Source: Micrasema longulum (Eukaryota > Arthropoda > Insecta > Trichoptera > Brachycentridae). Taken from it: DNA of 64,000 nucleotides. Position numbers and translations under genes: made by a program. Of the stretch, positions 43,776 to 56,900 are shown in pieces. The DNA lies in contig JAGVSM010000884.1 of the NCBI GenBank assembly GCA_022494885.1, positions 115,025 through 179,024 of the forward strand, read 5' to 3'. The notes below the pieces were generated by a model. It was given only the letters and a program-made list of their open reading frames with translations. It had not been told where the DNA came from and made no database searches. Within the stretch, counting starts at the first letter, position 1; the number at the start of each line of letters is the position of its first letter.

Positions 43776-44636
43776 ACCTATGCGGATCGGAAAATATCAA
43801 TCTATGCGGACGACTTAGGAATTTTATATGAAAACAAAAATGACATTGAAACGACTAAAACCATCAACAATGACGTGCAAAAACTATTAGAATGGACAAA
43901 CAAAAACTTCTTAACACTAAATGCCAAGAAATGCAATATAATACATTTCGAAACACAAAAGAAGAACCATAACATGAACATAAAAATAAACAACGAAACT
44001 CTTAAAGAACTAGAACATGTGACTTACCTAGGACTCACAATGGACAGACAATTAAAATGGACAAAACACATAGACGGACTCACTAAAGTAATGGCATCAC
44101 TACATAGCCTCTTCTACAAAATTAAATATTTTATATCAAGAAAGGAAAAAATTATGATGTACGAAGCCTATGTCAAAAGTAAATTGAGTTACATGATCGC
44201 CTTCTGGGGAACTGGTAACAAGACAGACATAACAAGAATACAAAGACAACAAAATAAAATTCTCAAACTAACATACAACCTACCCTACCTGACCTCTACG
44301 ACTGAACTGTACAAAAAAACACACCAGTTTGACATAAACTACTTGACTAAAATTGAGACCTTAAAAATTGTGCACAAAATAACACTGGGAAACATACAAG
44401 ACGACGACATAATATTAGTCAAAAATGCTGACATACACAAATATAACACCAGACAACAACAACACTATCATATTGAAAAAGCAAAGACAAACACAGGACA
44501 GTCAAAAATACTACATAATGGACTTAAACACTACAACGACCTACCTTACTACTTGAAAACTTTTACTGGAGACAAATTTAAAATCAATCTGAAAAAGCAC
44601 ATGATGACTGAACTAACTAGACTAGACGAGACATAA
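43776..44636 (+). pseudogene. LINE reverse transcriptase C-terminal part
   Basis: An open frame from about 43,776 gives KISIYADDLGILYENKND with the catalytic YADD at 43,803-43,814. It then gives LNAKKCNIIHFETQ, VTYLGLTMDRQLKWTKHIDG, SYMIAFWGTGNKTDITRIQR and the terminal HNGLKHYNDLPYYLKTFTGD to stop at 44,636. This is the thumb and C-terminal region of a Jockey/CR1-type non-LTR retrotransposon, about 285 codons and uninterrupted. The upstream RT and endonuclease are lost. GCGGA is duplicated at the 5' boundary (43,781 and 43,805), perhaps a truncation scar. A relic of the same family is at 59,036-59,186. Confidence 0.9.
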
Positions 44637-44722
44637 AATGACTAGACAATATTAAAATTTCTAATGTAACCCTAACGGGTTTTTTAAAATTGTAAATAAA
44701 TAAAAAAATAAAAAATAAAAAA
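44637..44722 (+). mobile_element. LINE 3' UTR and tail
   Basis: Short 3' UTR containing ATGTAACCCTAACGGGTTTT and a TAAATAAAAAAATAAAAAAT tail. The same AACCCTAA.GGGTTT hairpin-like motif is in the antisense copy at 59,050-59,070. Confidence 0.7.
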
Positions 44723-44890
44723 ACAAATTACAACAGAGATGTGAAACATTTTAGAGATGGTAATTTGGAAGTCTAGGCATTTACAGGGCTTATGACCTGT
44801 CGTTGGCAGGTTTAAGTGACTATTTTAAACACTGTGTAACATTCGCTATTGTTCCTATGTTAGAATATCCATATTTATTTTATCATCCAT
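44722..44890 (+). repeat. Rep-A fragment
   Basis: AAATTACAACAGAGATGTG, GTCTAGGCATTTACAGGG, CTTATGACCTGTCGTTGGCA and CACTGTGTAACATTCGC. It begins at the left Rep-A end and stops where the piggyBac relic starts. Confidence 0.75.
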
Positions 44891-44894
44891 TTAC

Positions 44895-45216
44895 TGTCAC
44901 AATGTTCTATTAAAATTAGAAAAGCCTTTGAATCGAAGGGAATACATGAAAAAACTCAGTACTCAGCTGAGTGCACCGTGGATGACGCAAAGATTAGATG
45001 CTCCCACTTTGCCAAGGCATGTGCGAAGCAATATCCAAAATATCCTTCCAAAATATGCTGCACAGGATTTCATAGACGACGAAGAAGAATCTTCAGCCAA
45101 AAAAGGCGCCACTGCAGCTATTGCACATCTAAAAAAAAAGAATGTCAAAAATGACCTGCGTCAAATGCAAAAATACAGTTTGCGGCGAACACAAAAATGA
45201 CGTTTGTCATAACTGA
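44895..45216 (+). pseudogene. piggyBac-like transposase C-terminus
   Basis: The first frame reads CHNVLLKLEKPLNRREYMKK, LSTQLSAPWMTQRLDAPTLP, RHVRSNIQNILPKYAAQDFI and DDEEESSAKK. It then shifts in an A-run near 45,100 to RRHCSYCTSKKKECQK. It shifts again near 45,145 to MTCVKCKNTVCGEHKNDVCH-N-stop, ending at 45,216. The C-x2-C ... C-x2-C ... C-x2-H pattern is the cysteine-rich domain that ends piggyBac transposases. The preceding 'R.Y...L...L..P....RL..PTLPR..R..I' block is also typical. The catalytic core is absent and two frameshifts are present. Confidence 0.75.
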
Positions 45217-46117
45217 ATCTAAAGAAAATTATTAGGATATTATTTATTTTTTAATGCTGATTATATTGTAGTTCACTTGTTTGTAAGAAAGAAAAGAAAA
45301 AAAACTAATTTGTGATAATTAGCGGGATTTTGTCCCATTAGCTTAAAGCTTTTGATTTTTGTAACTTTTTTAAAGAGGTCTAATCATTTACGATTAACAT
45401 TACTTAAAATAAACAAATTTATAATACAAATGCATTTTATTTTTAAAACTTATTCCATACTAGTCAGTTCAAATAAATATTATTATTAGCACAAAATTGG
45501 CATTTAAAAAGCGTGCTCCTCTGAAGCATATGGTTATCTTTTTCTATGTATTATGTATGGTTATCTTTCTAGGGTTAATTTGTTCATCTTAATGACTCCC
45601 TAGGCGGGGAAATCAAGGCTTTTCCCTACAAACATTTGAAGAAACTCAAAATATTGCAATGAAAAATTTTTTTTTTGGCTTAGTTTAGTATTCCAATGAC
45701 AATTTTTTTTAAACCACTGAACTACCTCATTAATCACATGTACGTCAAAATCACTTTTTCATCGTATTTTCGTTATTTAATTTTTATAATTAGATCTTTG
45801 AAACAGAATCGTGGTAATTTACAAATACCGTTTAAAGCAATAAAAATAACAAATCATCATCGTATCTGGTTGACAATGCCGACCCAAGCGTCGGCATCAT
45901 CAGTTCAAGAACTGCGTGGATTCTATTTATGGAACGTGATTCTTAACTAAATATGGGCCTGACATCCAGAACAGTCGTCCCGAATACTCGTCATCGTCCT
46001 GTGATGTCAAAATGATGCGATACTCCCACACGGCACTACGTAATGGTGTGTCGTATGATTGATAACTCATTGCTAGCGGAAATAAAGCACTTCATTTCAA
46101 AACATCAATTTTCTCCG
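45217..46117. other. Nothing recognised
   Basis: AT-rich. The 84-codon frame at 45,696-45,950 lacks any domain. CCGACCCAAGCGTCGGCATC (45,880-45,899) is a short inverted repeat (GCCGAC...GTCGGC). Confidence 0.35.
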
Positions 46118-46370
46118 CCTCGCGGTGTAATGATCAGCGCACTTGTCTACTATGCGAGAGGTCTCGGGCTCGATTTCCGGCACGATTGACATGAAATATT
46201 TATTTTAAAAGGCGTTTTTACACTAGAATATTTTATAGTGCCTGGACTGGCAAAGCGTAAGACTAATCACCTTACCTTACCGTATTCGAGATACTCTGCG
46301 ATTGATGTATCAATGCAGTGCCCTATGCACTGTTTGGCGCGGAAGGGGAATGATAATGATGATGAATGTA
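46118..46370 (+). repeat. SINE-M, full length
   Basis: Head GCCTCGCGGTGTAATGATCA (A-box region) and GTCTCGGGCTCGATTTCCGG (B box), then the ACATGAAATATTTATTTTAA body. It continues with CCTGGACTGGCAAAGCGTAA, GACTAATCACCTTACC, TGCAGTGCCCTATGCACTGT and TGATAATGATGATGAATG. The tRNA-like Pol III promoter and the TGATGA tail define a complete tRNA-derived SINE. Confidence 0.8.
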
Positions 46371-46679
46371 GGTACTAATCCAAATTTAAGTTATTTTTTA
46401 TTAGGTAGATATTAGTTCTTTGTGATGACGATCTGATGAAATTAAAAAAAAATTGAGATGGCATATTTTAACTGTTATTCATAAATAGGAATAACATTCA
46501 TCTTCCTGTTTTTTTTTTATCAGTTTAACAAAGGCTAAAAGCACCATCATTATCAGTTTGATTGTTTTATTATTTTCCTTTGATTTCCGTCATTTCGTAG
46601 TATATTTTTACTAACAAAAAAAATCCTTATAATGTCACTATAAATGTAGATACCTACTTACTACAAATCATTTTGATCA

Positions 46680-46775
46680 TTCCCTTATCCCCATCTAATG
46701 GTGCATAGGGCATTGCATTCGTACGTACTCTATTCGCAGCGTATCAGCAATCTTCTCTGATAGTGAAACAGTATG
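46680..46775 (-). repeat. SINE-M 3' fragment
   Basis: CCCTTATCCCCATCTAATGG then TGCATAGGGCATTGCATTCG and CGCAGCGTATCAGCAATC is the reversed SINE-M tail. Confidence 0.65.
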
Positions 46776-46849
46776 ACGTATGCAGTAGGTAATTAATGTA
46801 TTGGGTGTTAACAGTGTCCATTTTTTCCAAATGACGAGAACACAACAAA

Positions 46850-47005
46850 AAAAAAACAATAAATAAGTCAATAATTCATAGCATCTACACCGTACACTGC
46901 CCAAATATCGCGAGCAGATTTGTGCAGCTTTATTCTCACGGTTGAACGCGAACGAAAGGAGGTGTCGAAAATGCTCACTTTTGTCTGCTTGACTTTCCAT
47001 TTTGA
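46850..47005 (-). pseudogene. mariner transposase N-terminal relic
   Basis: The minus strand reads MESQADKSEHFRHLLSFAFN then RENKAA, and after a frameshift SARDIWAVYGVDAMNY. 'RHLLLFxFNxGxxAAxAARDIxAVYGxxAI' is the N-terminal DNA-binding start of a mariner-type transposase. The rest is missing; downstream lies unrelated sequence and a SINE-M piece. Confidence 0.55.
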
Positions 47006-47279
47006 AAGCTTGTAATCAAATAAAATAATATATCTAACGTAAACGCAATATCTTGTAGAGCAGAAATTTTTTCTTTCGAATAACGTCTATCCTTTACCAG
47101 TTGTTTGACTTTTGATGCAGATTTTTAAATTTCTAAAAAAACGGACTCAACTTATGTAAACGCCTAATATAAAGCATTTTATACCGTTATTAAAAAAATA
47201 TTATATTGTAGTTTTTCTAGTCGTAAAAATCATAGTTAGCTAAGTACTTTTTTGTTATTTTATATCCTTATTTTATATT

Positions 47280-47420
47280 TAGGTTGTAATTAAACCTATT
47301 TATATGTTAAAGTAAGTAGGTAGGTAGTATTTAGGTAGTCAAAAATACAACCTGTCTGGAATTGGGGGTGCTTTATTTGTAGGTAAACTAGGTAGGTAGG
47401 TATATAGTCGAACTATTAAA
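47280..47420. repeat. Degenerate GGTA-rich tract
   Basis: Clusters such as AAGTAAGTAGGTAGGTAG and AACTAGGTAGGTAGGTATAT mark the point where TAGGTA words become frequent (47,280-58,600). Confidence 0.5.
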
Positions 47421-47616
47421 TTTGGTACGAACCTACCAATAAAAGAGTACAATTACATCCACAGTCTAAAGATAACTTAGGTAGGTCCTTAAAACAAAAT
47501 TCACCTAGTGGCTGTCTTTTGTTTTTATTTAACTGTTAACGTATTCGAATTTTAAACTATACCCTCATTATTTGAAAAATCTATGGAGTAGGTATGAGTA
47601 AACTCGGTAAACAAAA

Positions 47617-47859
47617 CGTCAGCCGGCTGCGCCTGGCGGCCGGCGCGTCGGCGCTCGGCACTCAGCGTGCAAAATGGCCGCTGAATATTGAGTTGACGCG
47701 TGAAGCGGGTATATAGTGGAGGTGGGGACCGAAGAACCTGTCAGAAATATTCGTGCGTTCGCGGTCGTCAGAGGTCTGTGAATTCAAAAGTGTTCCAGGA
47801 TACCTGTTTCCATTTGTTTTGGTGTTTAAATTATTTGAAAACTGAACTGTGAAGTGAAA
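47617..47859 (+). promoter_or_regulatory. Promoter and 5' UTR of icarapin-like gene
   Basis: A GC-rich island (GGCTGCGCCTGGCGGCCGGC and following, 47,625-47,680) precedes a TATA box TATATAG at 47,710-47,716. An arthropod initiator-like TCAG at 47,741-47,744 lies about 31-33 bp downstream. The inferred 5' UTR (about 47,743-47,859) contains no ATG. The start codon is in AAAATGA, a good insect context. The transcription start is inferred from spacing, not shown. Confidence 0.6.
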
Positions 47860-47920
47860 ATGAAGATCGTTCAACTGTTTTTCGTGCTGGCTTTTGTCGC
47901 TGCAGCAAGTTGTGTGCCAG
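47860..47920 (+). CDS. Icarapin-like exon 1 (signal peptide)
   Basis: 61 nt from ATG, ending CCAG before GTTAGT. It encodes exactly the signal peptide (20 residues plus one base). The intron that follows is 12,048 bp, phase 1. Confidence 0.85.
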
Positions 47921-50900
47921 GTTAGTTTAAAAATTATGCCCGGTGTTTTTACGCTGTAGTGTGATTTTACATGCAATTTTAAAAATAGGCAACTACGAAC
48001 ATCTGCAATCATTTTGAATTACGATACAAATAACACTGTTGTACGGTTTGATTTAAATGATTTATTGCGTTTCTGTTATGAATCCAATCGGATTCCTTGG
48101 AACAGTTTTAAAAAGCGTTTTTTTTTTATAAATCAACGGACGCATGGGTCGTAAATTAATATATTATTTGATCTTAACGACATTCTTTGTGTTCATTCTC
48201 ATTATTCATATAATATATGTTTGATTTACAGTATTATTATATTTACAGTTCAATTTACAGAAACAATTATGTAGGTATAAGAAAAAAATATATTTATTAC
48301 GTTTGGTAGCTGACAGCTAGCGTATCATCGTTAAAATAGGAACTACAAACAAACAAACCATCACGCCGTTCTCTGTAAGGGTAGGCAGAGAGTTTATAAC
48401 GCCATATCCCTCGACCTTTGCATACATATCTCGCTTTCTTTACATTCATACACATTCTTATGCACGCGCCGATTATTCCTGCTTTTGACACGTCTATTTT
48501 TTAATGTATTTTTCCGATTTTAATTAGTAAAAGCTAATTCACCGATTTCTAAAGCGTGTAGGAAAATTTACTTACCTGCATATACGTATGTAATTTTTAA
48601 ATGTTTGTATTATTTGGAAACGTGAACAATTAAGCAAGACATTTTGAATCACAAAAATATCACGATAAAAGGCATTTTTCAATTCCAAAATAGATTTTAC
48701 ACATGGTTTAATAAAATTAGCCTCGAAATAATTCCACAAATATTCACTACACGTAGGTAAGTTGGATTCAATAAACATGTCACGAAAAACTTTGTGGGTA
48801 ATCAAAAGACCTCTAGCAGAAAAAATGTGAAGTCAATCAATAATATAATGAAATATTTCATCATAATTAATATTATTACGTAAAAAAGTATTATTTAAGC
48901 CCTATTCGTCAGTAGGTAGTAGGTATCTACTATACACATTTTATATTTTGATCTAAACTTTTTTTTTACCTGTAGTGATATTTTTAAATTTTTAAACGTA
49001 AAAAACACAAAAATAACCGATTTACGTATTTGCAAGTTTTCACGCAAAATAATTTTAGTAACCTAAATCTCATCTACATACAAAACAAAAGAAAATACAA
49101 AGTACAGATCTTTTCACGAAAAATAACTGCTTAGGTACATTTAGGTAAAAAAATATACAAAAAAAATCAACTCCTATAAAAACTATTACAATAGGTTTTT
49201 TTTTAAACACAATAATGTATAAATTAATAATACTGTTTGTAAAGTATATAGGTAAGTAACTACTCACAATTTTCTTACGAAAATAAAGCAGCGGCAGTGC
49301 CCCGATTTCAATAGGCTGTTATCAATAAATTATCTTCAATCTATCAATCTATATATATAATATATATATAAAAGGCAATGTTCGAATGGTTGTCCTCGAC
49401 GGACTGAATAACTACTGGACCGATTTACGTGCGATTTTCAGATACATGTACATCTTTGCCACGAGAGGGTTTATAGCTCATAAAATCTTCAATTTATTAA
49501 GTACAAAAAAATTAGGAGCGTAAATGTTTTTTTTTATCCATTACCAGGGTTGCATTCGCCGAGAATGCAGATACAAAAAAATGGATGGAGGTTATTTTTA
49601 TATGTATAAAAAAGCTTGTTTTTGAATGTTTACAAACAACATACATTTTTTATGGATCACAATTAGATTATTTCCTTATATTCCTTATCTTTTATTTCCA
49701 TTTATTTATTTTTACTGGATTTTTGGTAATATTCAAACAATATTAACTGACATTCGAAAAAAAAAATCGCATTCCTAACTAAAGTGCACCCCTGAGCAGA
49801 GTTTGACATTGGCAAAAAGAATTTTATATTTGAAAATTAATTATGTAAAGTTTTGGAATTCAACCATAAACAGGTACTTAGGTATCTACTTCAATTCAAT
49901 ATTTAACAATATCACACATAAACAAGTACCTAGGTACTTACTTACCTTTATTTTATGTAAATCAACATCTTTCAAATTATTCAGTAATATTTGTTTTCAA
50001 TGAAGCACATGTCATGCACATTATAACGGCAGGAAGAATTGCTATTTTTAAAATAGGCATATCATAGTAAAAAATAATCTACGCAATTATATCAATAAGA
50101 AATTATACAATCTGGATTAAATAAGAGATGATGCAATATGACATAAATATTCATTAAATTTATATGTATTTTTGGATTCAGGAAGCATTTAAAATATTTT
50201 ACAGTAAACACGCTATTTACATAGAAGCATTTAAAATTACTAAATCATTTAAAGCATCAGCTTAAATTTATTTTTATTGAGAAATTACCAAGTTGAAATA
50301 AGGCATACATAAAACAAATGAAAATGAAAACAACGATAAGTTATACCATCTTTTTTACGTTTATCCGAATGGTTTTTTACACGCTTTCACGGTACAAAAT
50401 CCAGCTGGCAGTTAAAGAACAACTAAATACGCGTAGGGCAGGACTAAGCGTTCGGGCATGAGTTGAGTGTCATAATTTCAGAGGGTTCCGGGTGCGTATA
50501 TGTGTATTGATAGGTCGATGGTTTTATTTAAGAACACCGAAACTGTTTCTATGGTTAAATAAAAGCATTATGAAGTAAAGTTTTATTAGTATATTGAAAC
50601 GTATATATTAGAAACGCGGTCTTACTGTTCTCCGTACAAACGTAATTTCTATCTGGATTATGGCACTAGAGCAATGTTTTTTTTACACACTATAGATATT
50701 TACCGTTGGCGTTTCCCTATTGTTTTGTTTTTTGAAAAATTGTTTGTTATTGGAACTAGAACCACCCAAAAACCAGCAACAAAGCATAGTTTTATCCGCT
50801 GTCTTTGGGCACACGGTATACAAATATTTAAAAATATTTTTGAAAAAAGCAAAACGAGTTGATATAAAAAAAAATCTGATACTCAGTCTAAAAAAATAAT

Positions 50901-53900
50901 AAAATCAGTTTAGTATTTAGGTGCGGAAAACGGGACTACGCAACGTCGATTTTATCTATTCTAACAAAAAGTCTGACATGCAGTTGTCTTTTTCACACAG
51001 TATCGGGGAGGCATCTGCAAGACAGTGACAGGAAAATAATCTTCGAATACCCATTTATCAAAATTATTAACGATATGTGTTTGCCATTTTTTGTATGGGC
51101 TAAGTCCGCTAATAAATTAATAAATAATAATATAAAAATTATGTCCTCACAATTTATGTGAACCGAAACCTAAAAACAATAATGTATACTTACATATCTA
51201 ATTTGGACTAATTACAATAATTGAATCGAACTTTTGATTGTGTTCATTTAATCTATATACGAGTACGTACTCAAATCTAGCAATAGCAAAGGATTGCCGG
51301 GTTCAGCTCGTAATATATAAAAGGCAATGTTCGTCTTTGTGTCCTCGATAGACAAAATAACTACTGAACCGATTTACATTCGTTTTTTTTAAAGAGATTT
51401 GCGATGGGCATTTTTATAGGTTTTAAAATCTTCAATTTAATCTGTAGAAAAAAAGTTAGGAGCGGAAATGTTTCATTCATCGACCTACAGGGCTGCATTC
51501 GGCGAGAATGCGTTTACTTAAAAATTGGGAGGGTTTATTTTTTGTACATAAAAAAGTTGAAATCATGCAGTAAATCAAATAATAACGTCTATTCTAGAGC
51601 GATTTCAAATCGCGTGATAGAATGAATTATTTGAAAAAAAAACCTGAGTCGCATAAAGATATAATGTTCTTGTACATAGTAGTACACACATACACACATA
51701 CAAAGTACAAATAGTGTAAATGATTAATGGGGGATACCTAAGTGAACCAATGTGTTTAAATAGTTACTTGCGGATAGCTAATGTTATTCGAAAGATATAT
51801 ATCGCTTGTCATAATAATATCATTATTCTATTTATAAGGTTTATATAAATTATGGTGTGGAAATGTTTCTATATATATCAAGGTTTTATTTTTTATTAAG
51901 TATGTGCACACATAACTCATCATCTCGTTTCGAAGAATTATTGCGTGATCGAATAAATGATTGTCCACTGAATATACCTACCTACAGTGTTGCTTATACA
52001 TTGAAAAATAGTGTATGTATTACACCTACCTATACTATGTACATTCTTCGCATACTTGTATAATACATATATATGTACATTCTTTCTATCCATTCATAGG
52101 AATTTTGAAATCAAGTCTAGATGATTAACGATACACTTACACTGAACGTTATTTTAGACACTGAACATTATTTTTAGAAATCGTCGTGATCGTAGAACAA
52201 CGACGGATGTGCGAATAATGCGACATTGACTTTCTTTTATATTTAATCTTGAAAGGTTTTATAAAAGCTTTATATTTCAGGTTTGAAAAAATCTAAATAA
52301 AAATAACTAACCCATGTATCAAATAATACTTTTGAACTTGTCAAGTTATGATATCATATAAAGCGTCAAAAAAAATTTCACCGCTCTCATGTAAGGTTGA
52401 ACATGTGTCGTCCTTCGATCATGAAGAAATGTTGACTATCTAGGTGAATTTGTCTAAAAAAAACATTATTACTGTCCTTGAATGATTTATATATAAGCCT
52501 TAGTTTTTTTTTGTAATTGTTTATTACGTAGGTGTATTTTTTTCTCGTACGTTCGTATTTATATATTTCATCATCATCAAACCCTAAGCCGCACCTGATG
52601 GCGCATAGGGCACTGCATCGGAAGAGTACATGCATTGTATCTCGATCGGGTGTTACAAGACGGTAAAGGGATCAGTCTTACGCTTTAGGTGCCAATCCAA
52701 GGACAGTGAAATATTGCAGTGTAAAACCACGTTATAAACAAGTATTTCATTAACATCAAGCATGGTAGACGCACATGCCAACCACTACACTACGTGGCGG
52801 ACTTTTCTCCACTCGATTTCCCTTTTCAGGATTTTTACCTGAGAGTAGCCATCGAGTCGAAAACACTCGTCCAGGATTCTGGTTCACTCACAGAACTGCA
52901 TTCTTCACTCGCCTGGAAACGGACATTTATTTATTTGTATTTTGTTTTTTAAGAAAGGTACCTACATTTTTTTTATTGCGTGGTTTATATCTATTTTTTA
53001 AATCAATACATACTTAAATTCGCGGTACCAAAAAGCTGAAATGCCCATTTTATAACAGGAAAAAATATTTTTATGTATGTACATATTTTATAAATTGTGG
53101 TATAAGGTATGTTCGTGACATTACTAACAAACTTAAGATTGTAAATTTGTATCAGTATAAAAATAAAATCCCGTACCTACGCTCATTCAGTAACTTTTGG
53201 TAAGCCGTAAAACCAATATCTATATTCATCATTGCAGTTTCGGTTTTATTGGACTTTAAATTATTGAACCGTTGGCGTTGGCGATGCGTCGATTGAACGT
53301 ATAAAGTAAACAACTCAGACCTAATATAGGTAGGTAGTACATACCTATATTAGGTACATACTTATAATATGTACATAAGCACTTTAATCCACTTATTATA
53401 TTACGGGCCTTACTCATAAACTCGACATTAACTTACGCCTAAGTATAGTGGTATAATTCGGATGGAAAAACCATCCTTATTCTGCTACTATAATAAGAAT
53501 GGTATTCCCATCCGAATTATACCATTGTACTTAGGCGTAACTTTATGCTAAATTTATGAGTAAGGCCCTACGCCCTACATGGTCTGCTTCGCGGTGAAGT
53601 TGACAAGTACTCAGCGTGTTAGGTTCCGATGCGATCCCGGGTTCGATTCCCGGCAAAATTAACATTTATATATGTAATTAAGTAGCGGTTATTCATTAAA
53701 ATATTTCACAAACCGTGGACTGGCACCTAAATCATAAAAATAAGACTGACAACCATCTTGCCCTTTGTCTTCAAGTAACAACTGATCGAGATACACTTAT
53801 TAGCAATAATAATTGACTTACCGATACAGTGACTTATTCACCGTTAGGTTAGACGCAATTTGGGTACTTTTTTTAGTTATGAAATATAATTATTTTGGTG

Positions 53901-56900
53901 TATGATGTCACTAACGTATCGTTAAATGTAAAAATAAAAACATATTTAAAATTGGTTGAGCTAGGCACCTTATGTGTACAAATAATGTATTTTTATTCAT
54001 GTTTATATTTTTTGTATCCTTTTTTCGTACTTTGTTAGGTAATATATTTTTTTTCAAATGATTATCTGGACCAAAATTTTGCTCTAGTAGAACGGTACAA
54101 CACAACTTAGGCAAAAAAAAATATTTAGAGCGGATACAAGCCATAGAATTTTTTATCAAAAATACAAGATAAAAATCTAGGAAAATGAAAGCAAAAACAT
54201 TAAAACAATCGTAATAATACATTGGTAACATTCGGGGACGGGCCACTAGAGCAAATTTGTTGCAAATCGCTCCCTCTATACACTTTCTTGTTCTACTCTC
54301 TACCAAACACTCTGTATATTTATGTATGTATGTACCTGAAATGTTAAACTGTGATAACATTATTCTAAGAAGTTTGCGTTATTCATGATTCGGATTCGGT
54401 ATGGTTTATGGTTATGCATAACATAATACAAGGTATCTGCTATCTACTAGTTTTTTATTCATTTGTACAATTTTCTTCTGATTATTTTGCATTCTATAAC
54501 CGTATAACCCTAGAATGTTCCTATTTCTTTTCGTATAGTTCTTGGAAAGCGTAATGTCGAAAGTCGGCTTGCGGCCAAATGTAATTTTGGTCGCTAATTA
54601 TATTTACCACACTTGCATGCACGATACGCAAATATTGATAAACGACTCATACTACAGAGGGCCTTACTTGTAAACTTGGTACAAAGTTACGCCTGGGCAT
54701 AATGCTAGAATAAGGATCGGAATACAATATTTATACCTAGGCGTAACTTTATACCAGGTTTGTAAGTAAGACCCTAGAAAGTTTTGGTGCTTTTAAGCTT
54801 GGTAGACTTGTAAAGGCGGACTGTATTATAAAATATTAAGGTACCTACTCAGCTAAAAATACACGTAAGTGTATCCCTACAACATTGATATTAAAAACGA
54901 CATGCTTTTATGCTTAGATTTTCAAGTTAATTCACAATTCCGTAATTTTTTCTACACAAAAGATTTGTAGGTCCCTAGATAAATAGCTTAAATAATAACC
55001 TAATATATAGGATAAAGCCCGTATTACATTGGTCAGTAAATTGTACAAGATATTGTGCAGAATTTGGCCCGATAAATATTGTTTATTGTTGATGGTAAAA
55101 ATAATAATACATTGTTCGTTGTCAGTAGCAATGTCATCACTTGATAGATTGGTTTGCGTACTGTCAAACTGCCGTAATCTGTAATGGCGTCCAAAACATC
55201 TACGCACTGCGCATGCTTACGTGCAAGAAACTGCCCAATGTATTACAGCTTATAAAATGGCCCAAGATTCGGCACAATAATTATTGTTAAAAAAACTGAG
55301 CAGAAACTTACACAAGATCTTGTACCATTTTATGCCCCATGGAAAAACGGCCTAAGTGAAACGTGTTCGTTTTGAGATAAAAATGTCGTTTGAAATATTT
55401 TCGAGTATTTTCTCTTACTCTGCGCGTGATGTATATTTGTTTTCTCGTAGGGCATAATGGTTATTTTCTAACATCTAAGAATAGTTAGGCATGTATTTAT
55501 TTTTAGATGTTAATTTATATTGTTTTTTTTTATTATGCACATAGCCATAGAAACTGAGTCAATGCGGGTTGTACGTTGTAATGTACTTAGAGTAGGTAAT
55601 AATGTCAAAACATTGTTTTGTCCGTATGAGCGGCTGTACAGCTGAAGCGCCCTATTACCCGCATAATGTGTTCTGTGAAAAGAAAAAAAGAGATGTTCCT
55701 ACGTTTTTCAAGTCTTGAATTATGCTGATAACTCGACACTAACGTGCGTACCATATGCGTAGGTAAAAAGTATGCCGTACTTATTACCTATGCACATTCT
55801 GTAAAAGATTCTTCACCGGTAGGGCGTGAAGTCCAACTTTTTGTATTTTATACAATTAACACTATGCCATGTATGTATTATCAATTTACCGTGTACCCGG
55901 GTCCGGTCAGTTAACTGTACACGTCAATGATGTTATTTATTTTACTTTATTCTTTGTTAGGTCTCTTAAATCAGAAAAATATAAATATCTGTAATTTACG
56001 CAAATATTACGTTGTGATCTCAACTGTGATAAAAAAAAGTCCATGCAGTGAACATAAACAGTATTCGCGATGTATTTTTTAAAATGTTGCATTTTTCAAT
56101 GCATTACCTACTTATTATAATATGGTTTATATAGAAAAAAAAAACTTGAATTGATAGTAATGTGTCGAATAAATCATCGTTCCCTTATCCGCACCTAATG
56201 GTGTATAAGGTATTATATTGGTATACTAATCGCAGCATATCGCAATCATGTTTATGTTAAATGAGGAGAAAATGATCTGTCTTACGCTTCAGGTGCCAAT
56301 TCAGGGACTGCAATAATAAAAAAAAATATTTATAAAATAACTTACTGTGAATTACTGTTGTGTCTACAGATAACGGCAGTGAAAAATGCAATATTTAAAA
56401 ATACATCGCGAATACTGTTTATGTTCACTGCATGGTAACTTACAGCTAATACTTTTTTTTTAATTTAAAAAAGAATAAAAAAATAAGTTGTAACTCACAT
56501 TAATTTGAAAAAAATATTTCACCAAAAAATTAAATTTGTTTTTCATATTATTAGAGAGGTAAAAAAGGAAAAAAATGGTAAATTTACATCATTACAATAC
56601 CTATATTTTGTTTATTTTCTGATTCTCTCAAGCTCATACATAGATAAATTCCAAATTTACATCAAATTATAGTTTTTCCCTTCACTATGGACATATGTTT
56701 TGCCCAGTTAACCCTTTTTAGAACACCAAGTGTTAACGAAAAGGCGGACTGTAATGGAAAAACGTAAAACTGTAAACGAAAAACGAAAAACGAATTTCAT
56801 TCAGTTTGTAAGAGGTTGGGAGTATTTGAATAAAGGATAGGAACATGGAATGGACACCTACCTTTGATATGATGTGAATGTTCTTCAATTTCGAGCACTG

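Noticed and set aside
47662..48012. 116-codon minus-strand ORF over the promoter and exon 1
   Set aside because: Shadow of the real exon and GC-rich promoter on the plus strand.
53911..54360. 149-codon minus-strand ORF
   Set aside because: Rich in Phe/Leu/Asn as expected of AT-rich chance frames; lies inside intron 1 and has no recognised domain.
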